A stretch of DNA of 64,000 bases from Paenibacillus sp. EZ-K15 (GCF_002573715.1 NZ_PDHM01000028.1:251651-315650), one strand, 5' to 3'; positions 1-8,319 are shown, counted from the first letter of the stretch. A program made the numbers and translations. The notes: a model not told the origin generated them from the sequence alone.

Positions 1-32
1 CGCTCATCCTTGAAGTGGCCTCGATAGAGGTT

Positions 33-66
33 TTCTTATCAAAAGCGGACTTTTTGAACAACCTCT
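33..66. repeat. Right-end fragment of the GTTCAAAAAGTC repeat family
   Basis: This stretch reads ATCAAAAG-CGG-ACTTTTTGAACAACCTC. It matches one end of the element at 20003-20217 (read on the other strand) and the end of the short copy at 39646-39735. It lies just beyond the stop codon of the metallophosphoesterase. An inverted TAGAGGTT (25-32) faces the AACCTCTA at its right. No coding potential is visible here. Confidence 0.65.
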
Positions 67-77
67 ATTGTCGTATA

Positions 78-1040
78 TCAGAGGGGCGCCCCGGGTTCAT
101 GCTTCTCCTGCTCCCGTATTTGCGAGCCGTCGCTCAGCGTAATCCAAGTGTCGAACTGCCGCTGTCCTTCATGCAGGCGAATAACCCTCGCACCACGGAG
201 CATGCCTTCCCGGCCATATGTACCATAACCGGTAGCTCTGCCGTAACAGAGACGGATGCCGTGCAATTCACCCCAGTAATCATTGATATGATCATGTCCG
301 GCAAACGTGCCCATCACATCGCCCCGCTCCAGCATGGCCGCGAACAGACCGGTATTCACTTCGGGACAGCACACTCTCTCGAACTTGCTCCCGTAGCACG
401 TTTTCCGCTCCCAGACTTCATGATACTCCGGCAGAGGGATATGGAAAAAAGCCAATGCGGGCAGCGGATCTCCTTGATGCTTGGCGCTGTAAGCCAAGGA
501 CGCCATCTCATACCAGCGGATCTGATCGCGCCGAATCCAATCGTACCCCGGAACAGCAGGATGCTCGGACTCTCTCCCTGAATCGAAGAAATACAGAACG
601 GCCGCCGTGTCTTTCCCATGACTGTCGTATAAAGGAATCGTATAATTACCGACGCCGTGAAGTTCCGGCGAGCCGTGCTCTGCACAATTATAGGTGTGCT
701 GCAGGGCAGCATTCATAAGTTCTTCACGCGTGACATCCCCCTCCGTATCATGATTCCCGAATACGAAAGCCCAGCGTATTCCGCGTGACTCCACCGTCTT
801 GACGACTTCCTTAAAGGCTTGCACAGGATCCTGGCACCTTTTCCAGCCGGGATCGGCTTCCCCGGAATAAATGAGATCGCCCGTAAATACCACCAGATCC
901 GGCTGCTCCAGGTCCAGTACCGTTTCCATGCAGCGCCGGCTCATCTGATCCTCCGGCTCCCCATTCTTCCAATGAATATCTGTGAACTGCACGATCTTGA
1001 AGGTATGATCGTCTCCGAATTGAAGTGTTGGCTTCAACAT
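78..1040 (-). CDS. Calcineurin-like metallophosphoesterase
   Basis: A 320-residue soluble protein with the full dinuclear-metal signature of the calcineurin-like phosphoesterase family: D21-x-H23 in QFTDIHW, G54-D55 in VFTGDLI, GNHD at 95-98, a later histidine in FFHIP and a C-terminal GHDH. There is no signal peptide, so it should act in the cytoplasm on a phosphoester; the substrate cannot be read from sequence. It resembles the Dcr2/YkoQ-like proteins often annotated as predicted phosphohydrolases. It is transcribed away from a DeoR regulator whose operon also encodes a phosphodiesterase, so the divergent units may form one regulated phosphoester-handling locus (inference). The family call is firm and the role open. 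Confidence 0.88.
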   Translation of the reverse strand: MLKPTLQFGDDHTFKIVQFTDIHWKNGEPEDQMSRRCMETVLDLEQPDLVVFTGDLIYSGEADPGWKRCQDPVQAFKEVVKTVESRGIRWAFVFGNHDTEGDVTREELMNAALQHTYNCAEHGSPELHGVGNYTIPLYDSHGKDTAAVLYFFDSGRESEHPAVPGYDWIRRDQIRWYEMASLAYSAKHQGDPLPALAFFHIPLPEYHEVWERKTCYGSKFERVCCPEVNTGLFAAMLERGDVMGTFAGHDHINDYWGELHGIRLCYGRATGYGTYGREGMLRGARVIRLHEGQRQFDTWITLSDGSQIREQEKHEPGAPL

Positions 1041-1138
1041 TACCGTCTCCTTTACATGGAAATGTGGTTTTTTAATGAATTGTTGTGGTTTTATGTGTAT
1101 ATTAGAGGATGAATCGACGAAAAGTCAATGATTTTTCG

Positions 1139-1167
1139 TTGACAAACTCGTTTTACCAGCCTAATAT
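1139..1167 (+). promoter_or_regulatory. Sigma-A-type promoter for the DeoR operon
   Basis: TTGACA at 1139-1144 is followed after 17 bp by TAATAT at 1162-1167. This lies about 60 bp ahead of the chosen DeoR start and inside the divergent gap, where the regulator could also affect the metallophosphoesterase. Confidence 0.6.
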
Positions 1168-1228
1168 AAGATCAAATCCACATCTTCGGTCAACATCAGT
1201 CATATACAATATTGAGGTGAATGAATTT

Positions 1229-2002
1229 ATGTCTGTAACCTATGAGGAACGCAGGGGGAAGATTTTAAATCAATTGGAGCTTGAAGGCAAGGTGAAAGTC
1301 CACGCCCTTGCGGAGCAGCTCGAGGTATCCGCGGAAACGATCCGGAGGGATTTGGACCGGTTAGAGAAAGAAGGCCAGCTGCGCAAAGTTTACGGCGGCG
1401 CCGTCAAATCCCGTTCCGGGCATATTGAGCCTTCCTTCACGAGTCGTTCCCAGACATGCGCAGAGGAAAAAGCCGCGATTGGTAGACTCGCAGCTTCCCT
1501 AGTTAAGGAAGGGGAGACCGTTCTGCTCGATAACGGAACAACCACGATTGAAGTCATGCGTTATCTTAAGGACCGGTCTGATGTCACGGTCATCACCCAC
1601 TCGCTGCCGGTCCTGAATCTGGCGATGGAGATTTTCCAGGGAAAGATTATTTATATCGGCGGGGATATGGACCGGGCCAAACAGGCGGCAACAGGTCCTC
1701 TGACCGAAATGCTGCTGGAACAGTTCAAGGTCAATAAAGCGTTTATCTCGGCCGGCGGCATCTCATTAACCGACGGCATTACCGATTATGATCTGGATGA
1801 AGCCTACATATCAAGAAAAATGCTGGAGCGTTCCGAGGAAGGCATCGTCCTTGCCGATCATACGAAGCTCGGGGTCACCACGTTCTCGAAGCTCGCCAAA
1901 CTGGAGGACATCTCCATGGTTATCACGGATCCAGGCTGTTCACAGGAATGGGTGGATAATCTGTCCGCTCGCAGCATTGAAGTCCTTATCGGACATTTCT
2001 GA
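1229..2002 (+). CDS. DeoR-family transcriptional regulator
   Basis: A 257-residue repressor of the DeoR/GlpR type. The N-terminal winged helix (about residues 5-60) includes the family hallmark VSAETIRRDLDRLEKEG, followed by YGGAV and a C-terminal sugar-phosphate-sensing domain with DNGTTT and a typical SAGGIS segment. The frame is open upstream, but the ATG at 1229 follows GAGGTGA at a normal distance and starts the conserved domain, so this start is preferred. It is translationally coupled to the EamA transporter (TGATG overlap). DeoR proteins usually respond to a phosphorylated sugar or nucleoside intermediate and often repress their own operon; the neighbouring phosphoesterases fit such an effector, but that link is inference. 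Confidence 0.9.
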   Translation: MSVTYEERRGKILNQLELEGKVKVHALAEQLEVSAETIRRDLDRLEKEGQLRKVYGGAVKSRSGHIEPSFTSRSQTCAEEKAAIGRLAASLVKEGETVLLDNGTTTIEVMRYLKDRSDVTVITHSLPVLNLAMEIFQGKIIYIGGDMDRAKQAATGPLTEMLLEQFKVNKAFISAGGISLTDGITDYDLDEAYISRKMLERSEEGIVLADHTKLGVTTFSKLAKLEDISMVITDPGCSQEWVDNLSARSIEVLIGHF

Positions 2003-2853
2003 TGGAGCTGCTATCACTGCTGCTGGTGCTGTCTTCCGGTTTAACACATGCCCTTTGGAATCTGTTCACGAAGCGAAGCATTCATAAATCGGTGTTTCTG
2101 TGGTGCATCCATTCTGTCACCTTAATCCTCCTGATGCCTTCTTTTCTCATGGAGATGTCAGGGCTGAAGCTGGAACCGCACATTTACGGACTTATGCTTC
2201 TGTCCATGACCATCCAAGGCTTCTATATCACGCTGCTCTCCAAAGCCTATACTCATGGCGATATGTCCCAGGTATACCCGTTTATGCGAGGGCTTGGCGC
2301 TATGCTGACTTCGCTGTGCAGCCTCGTGTTGTTTCATGAGCATCTAAGTGCAGCGGGTTATATGGGCCTGAGTATCATTATCTTTTCGTTGTTTGCTTTA
2401 TCGGGTTTGAGATTTAAAGGCCCTTCCAGCCTGAACCCCAAAGCCTTAAGCTACGCTTGCCTGGTCGGGCTTTGCATTTCCGGATATACCCTGACCGACA
2501 AGGCCATTCTGGATGCAGGGGTCTCCCCTATCGCGCTAATCCAGTTATCCAATATCAGTTATTTCATCGCTCTGATCGTTCCCGTGATGCTGTCCAGAGG
2601 GCTAAAACAGGAATGGTCGGTGAACTGGCGCACGATCCTGCTGGGCTCCATCCTGGCACCGGGATCTTACCTGCTGTTCCTGTTCGCCATGCGGCTCACC
2701 CCGCTTGCGCACATCGCGCCAGTCCGTGAAATGAGCACGGTATTTGGGACCATACTCGGCATCATCGTTCTGCGTGAGCAGCAAGGCTGGCGGCGAATCA
2801 TTACGTCCGTGCTTATCACGCTAGGTATCGTGACCATTGCCTTATGGGGGTAG
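2002..2853 (+). CDS. EamA/DMT-superfamily transporter
   Basis: A 283-residue, very hydrophobic protein with about ten predicted membrane segments in two repeats, the layout of the drug/metabolite transporter (EamA) family. The C-terminal repeat contains the typical segment around PVREMSTVFGTILGIIVLREQ. The start codon overlaps the DeoR stop by one base, so the two are co-translated and the regulator probably controls this transporter. The substrate cannot be predicted; export or uptake of a small metabolite is likely from the family. An operon with the downstream phosphodiesterase is possible, although there is a 106-bp gap. Confidence 0.82.
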   Translation: MELLSLLLVLSSGLTHALWNLFTKRSIHKSVFLWCIHSVTLILLMPSFLMEMSGLKLEPHIYGLMLLSMTIQGFYITLLSKAYTHGDMSQVYPFMRGLGAMLTSLCSLVLFHEHLSAAGYMGLSIIIFSLFALSGLRFKGPSSLNPKALSYACLVGLCISGYTLTDKAILDAGVSPIALIQLSNISYFIALIVPVMLSRGLKQEWSVNWRTILLGSILAPGSYLLFLFAMRLTPLAHIAPVREMSTVFGTILGIIVLREQQGWRRIITSVLITLGIVTIALWG

Positions 2854-2959
2854 CAATCGTCGTCATCGCATGTCAGCAATCCTGTACACATTTTGCATAA
2901 TGTCTTATTCAATTTCAATGCTTAAAGATTAAATGGTTCTTACCGAGGAGGAGTTATCG

Positions 2960-3763
2960 ATGGCTAAACGTGTCGTTATTCTTGGAATTGATGGAGCAGG
3001 CAGGTTCGTTCAAGAAGCGGACGCACCGCATCTTCACGCCCTGCTGCGAGCAGGAGCATACTCGTACGATGCGCAGACCGTATTTCCCAGCATCAGTGCT
3101 GAATGTTGGGGCTCGCTGTTATATGGCGTAGGACCGGACCAGCACGGTCTTGATAATGACCGGGCAATTCACCAGCAAATTCCGGGGAGTTTCCCCTATG
3201 CTTCACTATTCAAGCTGGCCCGCCAGCAATGGCCGGATGCTCCTCTGTCTGCATTCAGCTGTTGGGAACCGATCAACACAGGAATCATTGAGAATACGAT
3301 CAACGTTCATATGGAATCCAAACCGGACCCCGAGCTGACGGAAGCCATCGTCGATTATATTCATCAGCAGCCCGATTTCAAACTGATGTTCATTCAGTTG
3401 GATCACCCCGACGGTGCGGGCCACAAGTACGGATTCGGTACCGATAAGCAGCTGGAGCAGATTGCCGTTACGGATAAGTACGTAGACATGATTGTCAAGG
3501 CACTGGATGATCAGCAGCTGCTGGAAGACACCTGGATCATCACGGTCACGGATCACGGCGGCGGAGGCGCTCATCCTAATGACCATGGCAGTGATCACCC
3601 GATGGATATGACCATCACCTGGGGGATCACGGGTCCGGGCGTAAAACCCGGCCTTCTCGATGCACCGATCAGCATCATGGACACGGCCGCTGTCATCGGT
3701 CATGTGCTGGGGCTGCACGCACCGGATTGCTGGGAAGGAAAGGTACCTGAAGGAATATTCTAA
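2960..3763 (+). CDS. Alkaline-phosphatase-superfamily phosphodiesterase (type I phosphodiesterase/nucleotide pyrophosphatase-like)
   Basis: A 267-residue protein with the metal-site pattern of the alkaline phosphatase/nucleotide pyrophosphatase superfamily: GIDGAGR near the N-terminus, the nucleophile region TVFPSISAECWGSLLYG, QLDHPDGAGHKYG in the middle and VTDHGGGGAHPNDHG further on. No signal peptide is present, so it is probably cytoplasmic. The ATG at 2960 follows a strong GAGGAGG and is preferred over an in-frame upstream start. It is the last gene of the DeoR-EamA unit and ends before a strong hairpin. The substrate is unknown; together with the divergent metallophosphoesterase it suggests turnover of a phosphodiester. 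Confidence 0.8.
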   Translation: MAKRVVILGIDGAGRFVQEADAPHLHALLRAGAYSYDAQTVFPSISAECWGSLLYGVGPDQHGLDNDRAIHQQIPGSFPYASLFKLARQQWPDAPLSAFSCWEPINTGIIENTINVHMESKPDPELTEAIVDYIHQQPDFKLMFIQLDHPDGAGHKYGFGTDKQLEQIAVTDKYVDMIVKALDDQQLLEDTWIITVTDHGGGGAHPNDHGSDHPMDMTITWGITGPGVKPGLLDAPISIMDTAAVIGHVLGLHAPDCWEGKVPEGIF

Positions 3764-3831
3764 TCCGGAAATTCGAGTTAGGGGGAAGCCGTTCCAATTG
3801 ATGAATCACTTTCTCTTACCTATTCAATATG

Positions 3832-3858
3832 AAAAAAGCCGGCGATTACACGCCGGCT
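3832..3858 (-). terminator. Bidirectional terminator between convergent genes
   Basis: A GCCGGCG/CGCCGGC stem (3838-3857) with a 6-nt loop, followed on the minus strand by a run of T. The stop codon of the isochorismatase gene sits in the loop, so the hairpin ends that transcript and can also end the phosphodiesterase operon. Confidence 0.8.
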
Positions 3859-4376
3859 TCTGTCGTTAAGACGATCTCTTCTGTTGTTTTTAGGTCCGCA
3901 AACCATTTCAGGGTAGCGTTCACATGATCTATGATCTGCTGCGCGGTTAACACCGAATTGTTCCAGGTGCTGTGAGCATCTGATACCAGCGTGACATCAT
4001 AGCCCAAACTGGATGCTCTCCTGCATGTGGTATCTACACATAACTCACTCTGCATACCCGCAAGAATGACATGTTGGACACCCTTTCGTTTCAGTTCTTC
4101 CTCAAGCGTCGTGTTATAGAATGAATCCGGTCTAGTCTTCTGAATGATTGTATCCGACATCGCAGGCGCAATCTCGGGGTTAATCTTCCACGGCTCCGAC
4201 CCTGCCTTCAAACTTTCGTCATTATGTTGTATGTAAAAGACAGGAATGCCGCCGCCTCTAGCTATTGCGATCAGCTGCTTGAGATTGTGGAGCAATCGAT
4301 CCCCTTCAAATACCGGATCATTCACTTGAAACATCTCATTCTGCACATCAATGACCAATAGCGCACTCTTCTTCAA
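3846..4376 (-). CDS. Isochorismatase-family cysteine hydrolase
   Basis: A 176-residue cytoplasmic hydrolase of the isochorismatase/nicotinamidase fold. The expected catalytic triad is visible as D10 (LVIDVQN), K80 (IQKTRPDSF) and C113 (GMQSELCVDTT). The cis-peptide region before the cysteine (LAGMQSE) is of the usual form. The length is standard. Related proteins hydrolyse amides, carbamates or isochorismate, and no pathway partner lies next to it, so the substrate is not assigned. It is a single gene on the minus strand, with the AT-rich lactate cassette beginning just upstream. Confidence 0.87.
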   Translation of the reverse strand: MKKSALLVIDVQNEMFQVNDPVFEGDRLLHNLKQLIAIARGGGIPVFYIQHNDESLKAGSEPWKINPEIAPAMSDTIIQKTRPDSFYNTTLEEELKRKGVQHVILAGMQSELCVDTTCRRASSLGYDVTLVSDAHSTWNNSVLTAQQIIDHVNATLKWFADLKTTEEIVLTTEAGV

Positions 4377-4442
4377 CTACAACACCCTCCTGTATAATCA
4401 TTTACTCATCGGCTTTATTATAGAACGAACGTTCCTGCTATG

Positions 4443-4682
4443 TATATGAGCATTTTGCAGTAACCTGAGCCCTTGTTACACAAGGAGTTCCAAGCATAAA
4501 AAAGGGACTTCACCCTAACTTAGAATAGAGGAAGTCACCTTGTATATTCTCCAAGAAAGTCTATTTTCAAAAATAGCAAGGCTAAAATGCTGCAGGTCCG
4601 CCCATTTTTAGAATCGAACCTCGCATTAAGCTTTGATTGCTAGCAGATTCTGCTATCTTTAAATCGATGCAAAATGCTCATT
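4443..4682. repeat. Left boundary repeat of the lactate cassette (17-bp terminal inverted repeat plus copy A)
   Basis: TATATGAGCATTTTGCA at 4443-4459 is the exact reverse complement of 7399-7415. A 114-bp sequence at 4569-4682 is repeated in direct orientation at 7288-7412 with scattered differences; shared blocks include CGCATTAAGCTTTGATTGC. Copy A also ends with TGCAAAATGCTCAT, so 4443-4682 itself looks like a 240-bp element with inverted ends. The last bases of copy A supply the TGA stop of ldh. No gene lies in the gap 4377-4677. Confidence 0.75.
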
Positions 4683-5631
4683 TATTAAGTCCATGGATCA
4701 TTTCTCTCATAACAGCTGCTGATTTTTCAAGCATCTGTCTTTCGGTTTCATTCAAATCAATTTCAATAACTTCCTTAATTCCAGTACGATTTACTACAGC
4801 AGGTGTACTTAAATACAAATCGCTTTGCCCATATTGTCCTTCCATCAAACATGACACCGGGAGAATACTATTTTCATCTGCGAATATTGCTTTAGTGATC
4901 CGTACCAAACACATACCAATGCCATAATAGGTAGCACCTTTTCGATCAATAATGTGGTATGCGGCATCTCGTGTATTTTCGAAAATACTCAGTAATGCAG
5001 CTTTATCTCCTGAGTTGTTACGTCTAGCCAATACTTTCTCTAAACCTTCAATCCCAATAGCTGCTTGAGACCAAACCGGTACTTCGCTATCTCCATGCTC
5101 TCCAATAATTGCAGCATGAACATTACGCGGATCGACTCCAAGATATTCACCCAACATGAAACGAAAGCGAGCACTATCTAAAGTCGTTCCTGATCCGATT
5201 ACACGCTCTTTTGATAAACCACTTTCTTTCCAAGCAACATAAGTCATAATATCAACAGGGTTACTTGCAACTAAGATGATACCATTAAATCCGCTCGCCA
5301 TAATATCTCTGGTAATACTTCGAATAATCTCCGCATTCTTACCAACCAACTCAAGACGTGTTTCATTTTTGTCCTTTTGGGGGGCACCTGCGGTAATAAC
5401 CACGAGATCGGCTTTCTCGCAGGCAGCATACGTACCAGAAGTCACACGAGTAGTGGTTGAAGCAAATGCCATACCGTGTTGTAAATCCATTGCTTCACCT
5501 TCTGCTCGCTTTTCATTAATGTCAATTAGTGTTAACTCTTCAACAACACCTTGATTGATCAAGGCGTAGGCATAACTACAACCTACCGCTCCTGTTCCCA
5601 CTAATACCACTCGGCTAATTTTGTTCTTCAT
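4678..5631 (-). CDS. ldh: L-lactate dehydrogenase
   Basis: A 317-residue NAD-dependent L-lactate dehydrogenase that interconverts pyruvate and L-lactate. Visible features are the NAD-binding GTGAVG (12-17), the mobile loop AGAPQKDKNETR with the lactate-specifying Q85 and R92, NPVD after the second sheet, and the catalytic GEHGDSE with H179. The length is normal for the family. It lies 8 bp downstream of the lactate permease with a good ribosome binding site, so the two are one operon. Base composition is clearly more AT-rich than the flanking genes. The stop codon is contributed by the adjacent repeat, which suggests the C-terminus was set at the insertion junction. Confidence 0.96.
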   Translation of the reverse strand: MKNKISRVVLVGTGAVGCSYAYALINQGVVEELTLIDINEKRAEGEAMDLQHGMAFASTTTRVTSGTYAACEKADLVVITAGAPQKDKNETRLELVGKNAEIIRSITRDIMASGFNGIILVASNPVDIMTYVAWKESGLSKERVIGSGTTLDSARFRFMLGEYLGVDPRNVHAAIIGEHGDSEVPVWSQAAIGIEGLEKVLARRNNSGDKAALLSIFENTRDAAYHIIDRKGATYYGIGMCLVRITKAIFADENSILPVSCLMEGQYGQSDLYLSTPAVVNRTGIKEVIEIDLNETERQMLEKSAAVMREMIHGLNK

Positions 5632-5639
5632 AAATCCTC

Positions 5640-7193
5640 CTAGTATAGTAATAGGTTTATTATCCCAATGGAAACAAGGAATATTAGACTTATTTTGATT
5701 GTAAATTTAAACAATTGATTTTCCTGTCCACTTAAACCCACTGATGCTGCCGCTACGGCTATCGATTGTGGGCTGATCATTTTAGCCATGTCGCCACCAA
5801 TAACGTTGGCTGCAACCATTGACCCGGGATCAATTCCGATTTGGCTAGACGTTACTGCTTGAAGTGGTGCAAATAATGACCCACTGTTGACCACTGATCC
5901 AGTTAGGAATACACCTATCCAACCCAACACTGGAGAGAATAATGGAAATAACCCTCCAGTCGAAGCGAATGCTAATCCTAACGTAGACGACATTCCGGAA
6001 TAATTACAAATATAAGCAAAGGCTAAAACACTGCATATCGTTATGATTGGGAATAGCAGTTCTTTAAAAGTATCTTTTATTGAACTTTTTACTGTTGACC
6101 ATTTAATACGGTAAATTAAAATAGTCAACAATCCTGCTAGTACGATCGCGGTAACGGTTGAAGATAACAGATCCACGTTGAAAATCGCCGCATATGGACT
6201 AGGTTCGGTTGTTATTGGTGGATGCTTGATAATTTCGTTATGAACACCTTGGATTGGTATCTTTAAAATGAGATCGTCAAATGTAACTTGTGAAAACAAA
6301 ATTACAAATACGGTGAGCATGATGAATGGTAGCCATGCGACGGTAACTTGTCTAAAATCACTTTTGTATTTGGTTTTTTCACGCCACAAAGTAAATATCG
6401 TGAGAGCAATCAAACTCAAACTTGCAGCCAAAATATCAACGAGAACTGCACCAATCGTATTGAGTACTACAAATTGTACTAAGGCGAATGATCCTCCACA
6501 AACAACGATCGATAACCAAGTCTCACGAATGCCTTTTATTCCATCAACCAGAAATACAACTAAGAATGCAACAATGAAGCTGACAATCGGAATGATATAA
6601 GATGTATAGCTTGCTACATCTAATGGAGATAAATCAGTCAATTGGGCAGGTGTAGTTACCGGTATCCCCATTGCACCGTATGATCCTCCCGCAATATTAG
6701 CAACTAAGCATATACCGGCGGCATTGATTGGTTTGAAACCTAATCCAACGAGGATTATCGCTGTTATTGCGACTGGGGCTCCAAACCCGGCAGCACCTTC
6801 TAAAAATGCCCCAAAGCAATAGGCAATCAGTAATACTTGGATGCGTTTGTCCGGAGTTATTGAGATTATACTTTCTTTGATGATTTCAAATTTCCCGGTT
6901 TTAACCGTTAACTTATAAAGAAATATTGCAGCTAATACAATTGCTGCCACTGGCCAAACTCCTGCTAAAGCCCCGTAAATTCCAGTTCCCAATACTTTAG
7001 AAAAAGGCATTCCGTAAGCAAACATTGCAATCAACGCCGCAATAATAACACTCAAAACTCCTGCTATGTAGCCTTTAACTTTGAATACTGACAAAACGAT
7101 AACAAAAAATAATATTGGTATTGTAGCAACAATTGCCGATAACCAGATATTATTTAATGGGTCATAATGTTGGTTCCATCCCACTAAACACAC
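5640..7193 (-). CDS. lctP: L-lactate permease (LctP/LldP family)
   Basis: A 517-residue integral membrane protein with about 13 hydrophobic segments, of the lactate permease (LctP) family. Typical segments are FLEGAAGFGAPVAI, GGSYGAMGIPVTTPAQL and the C-terminal GSVVNSGSLFAPLQAV and GGDMAKMISPQSIAVA. It would move L-lactate with protons, feeding the downstream dehydrogenase. The opened frame begins at a GTG; a second GTG three codons on lies at better spacing from GGTGAGG and gives a product starting MGWNQHYDP, so the true start may be near 7184. AT-rich like ldh, it is bounded by the same repeats and is likely an acquired two-gene cassette. Confidence 0.94.
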   Translation of the reverse strand: MCLVGWNQHYDPLNNIWLSAIVATIPILFFVIVLSVFKVKGYIAGVLSVIIAALIAMFAYGMPFSKVLGTGIYGALAGVWPVAAIVLAAIFLYKLTVKTGKFEIIKESIISITPDKRIQVLLIAYCFGAFLEGAAGFGAPVAITAIILVGLGFKPINAAGICLVANIAGGSYGAMGIPVTTPAQLTDLSPLDVASYTSYIIPIVSFIVAFLVVFLVDGIKGIRETWLSIVVCGGSFALVQFVVLNTIGAVLVDILAASLSLIALTIFTLWREKTKYKSDFRQVTVAWLPFIMLTVFVILFSQVTFDDLILKIPIQGVHNEIIKHPPITTEPSPYAAIFNVDLLSSTVTAIVLAGLLTILIYRIKWSTVKSSIKDTFKELLFPIITICSVLAFAYICNYSGMSSTLGLAFASTGGLFPLFSPVLGWIGVFLTGSVVNSGSLFAPLQAVTSSQIGIDPGSMVAANVIGGDMAKMISPQSIAVAAASVGLSGQENQLFKFTIKISLIFLVSIGIINLLLY

Positions 7194-7206
7194 CTCACCA
7201 TATAAA

Positions 7207-7236
7207 TGCCGTCCCAGATTGAGTACGGCATTAGTA
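7207..7236 (-). promoter_or_regulatory. Leader hairpin and mini-ORF ahead of lctP
   Basis: ATGCCGT and ACGGCAT arms form a 7-bp stem just upstream of the lctP ribosome binding site. Further upstream on the minus strand, AGGAGG precedes a four-codon ORF (Met-Asn-Lys-Asn-stop) near 7250-7265. No Rex operator was seen. This could be an attenuation-type leader or the remains of a gene cut at the repeat junction. Confidence 0.35.
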
Positions 7237-7287
7237 TGATGGGGTCATTTAGTTTTTATTCATCGGATGTCCTCCTGTTCCAAACGT

Positions 7288-7415
7288 AAAAATAGCAAAC
7301 GCTAAAATTCTGCAGGTCTGCCCATTCTTAGAATCGAGCCGCGCATTAAGCTTTGATTGCTAGCAGATGCTGCTATCTTTAAGTCGAAAACGAAATTATG
7401 CAAAATGCTCATATA
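7288..7415. repeat. Right boundary repeat of the lactate cassette (copy B plus terminal inverted repeat)
   Basis: Direct-repeat partner of 4569-4682, with the same CTGCAGGT, CGCATTAAGCTTTGATTGC and TGCAAAATGCTCAT blocks and one roughly 10-bp insertion near its end. Its last 17 bases (7399-7415) are the perfect inverse of 4443-4459. The gene-free stretch 7194-7507 consists of the lctP leader, this repeat and the marR terminator. Confidence 0.75.
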
Positions 7416-7442
7416 AAAAAAAGGAATCCTCTAAAGGGACTC
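7416..7442 (-). terminator. Terminator of the MarR gene
   Basis: On the minus strand, AGGAGTCC...GGATTCCT forms an imperfect hairpin followed by a run of T, positioned after the marR stop codon and directly against the repeat end. Confidence 0.55.
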
Positions 7443-7507
7443 CTCCTCGTTTTCAGTTATCCATCCTATTTCCGGCAAGAAAGCAAGGCAGCCATCGTGA
7501 TCTTCAG

Positions 7508-7987
7508 CTACTGCTCCTCGACAATACCCCCCGGGTTTGCCGACTTTTTCTTTACATTATACTGATGAAGCTTCCTCATGGTCTTGTAAAGCTGTTGCAA
7601 CTCCTGTTCATCCAGAATATCGAACATAGAGGTTTGGAAATCCGACAGCAGCGGGATAATCTCTTCCAGCAAGGCCTGTCCCTTATCCGTTAGCGAGATA
7701 TACTTTACCTTCCAATCCTGCTTGCGGACAATCAGGCCCAGCTTCTCCAGTCGTTTCACCATATGGGAAACACCGCCGCCGCTAATGGAAAGATATTCGG
7801 CCAGCTCCTGCTGTGATAAAGGTTGGTGTGCAAAGACCTGGATCAAGACGTCGAATTGGGCAACCGTGATGCAGAACGGCTGTAAGAACTCATTCGTGAG
7901 GTGATTGCCGATCTGTTGAAAACGGGTGATCCGAATCCAGGACAGCATGGCTAATCGGTTCTCCTGATGAAATCCCAATTGTTTCAT
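7508..7987 (-). CDS. MarR-family transcriptional regulator
   Basis: A 159-residue winged-helix regulator. The central region LSQQELAEYLSISGGGVSHMVKRLEKLGLIVRKQDWKVKYISLTDKGQ is the canonical MarR helix-turn-helix plus wing with the DxR-like turn (here QDWKVK). Flanking helices would form the dimer. It is a single gene; no obvious target lies next to it, the lactate cassette having inserted downstream. A 20-bp inverted repeat covers the spacer of its own promoter, so autorepression is likely. Confidence 0.9.
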   Translation of the reverse strand: MKQLGFHQENRLAMLSWIRITRFQQIGNHLTNEFLQPFCITVAQFDVLIQVFAHQPLSQQELAEYLSISGGGVSHMVKRLEKLGLIVRKQDWKVKYISLTDKGQALLEEIIPLLSDFQTSMFDILDEQELQQLYKTMRKLHQYNVKKKSANPGGIVEEQ

Positions 7988-8022
7988 TGACTTCCTACAC
8001 CTCCCCTACCTTAATCACAGTC

Positions 8023-8051
8023 AATTTATCACTCAAGTGATAAACTGTCAA
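8023..8051 (-). promoter_or_regulatory. marR promoter with overlapping inverted-repeat operator
   Basis: On the minus strand TTGACA (8051-8046) is followed after 17 bp by TAAATT. The spacer holds TTTATCACT-CA-AGTGATAAA (8025-8044), a perfect 9-bp inverted repeat with a 2-nt centre. This is the size and form expected of a MarR-family operator. The rest of the gap up to 8290 is AT-rich with no gene supported. Confidence 0.6.
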
Positions 8052-8290
8052 ATCAATGCCCACCACCCTTTGAATATTTGATATATCAACTAATAGTAGT
8101 ATTCGTTTATTATATATACCAATTAATTCACTCCAATTTATTGGTGCTGAGAGCGCCTAATCTTGAAATATAACTGCGGAAACGATACTATGAACATAAA
8201 TCTTTGAACTACATGCACAATGAACAGTGTATTTCTTTTGTATATTCAAACATAACAACTGTAACTTTTTATCAAAAGTATCATTAGACT

Positions 8291-8319
8291 TTGACATAAA
8301 CGCCACAAAATGATATATC
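8291..8319 (+). promoter_or_regulatory. Promoter of the GntR-GH92 operon
   Basis: TTGACA at 8291-8296, a 17-bp spacer, then TATATC at 8314-8319, about 20 bp ahead of a GGAGGAG ribosome binding site for the GntR gene. Confidence 0.55.

Noticed and set aside
4569..4682. GGTTCGATTC on the minus strand of the lactate-cassette repeat, resembling a tRNA T-loop
   Set aside because: The flanking bases do not form a T-stem, no acceptor or anticodon arm could be folded, and the second copy differs at a conserved position.
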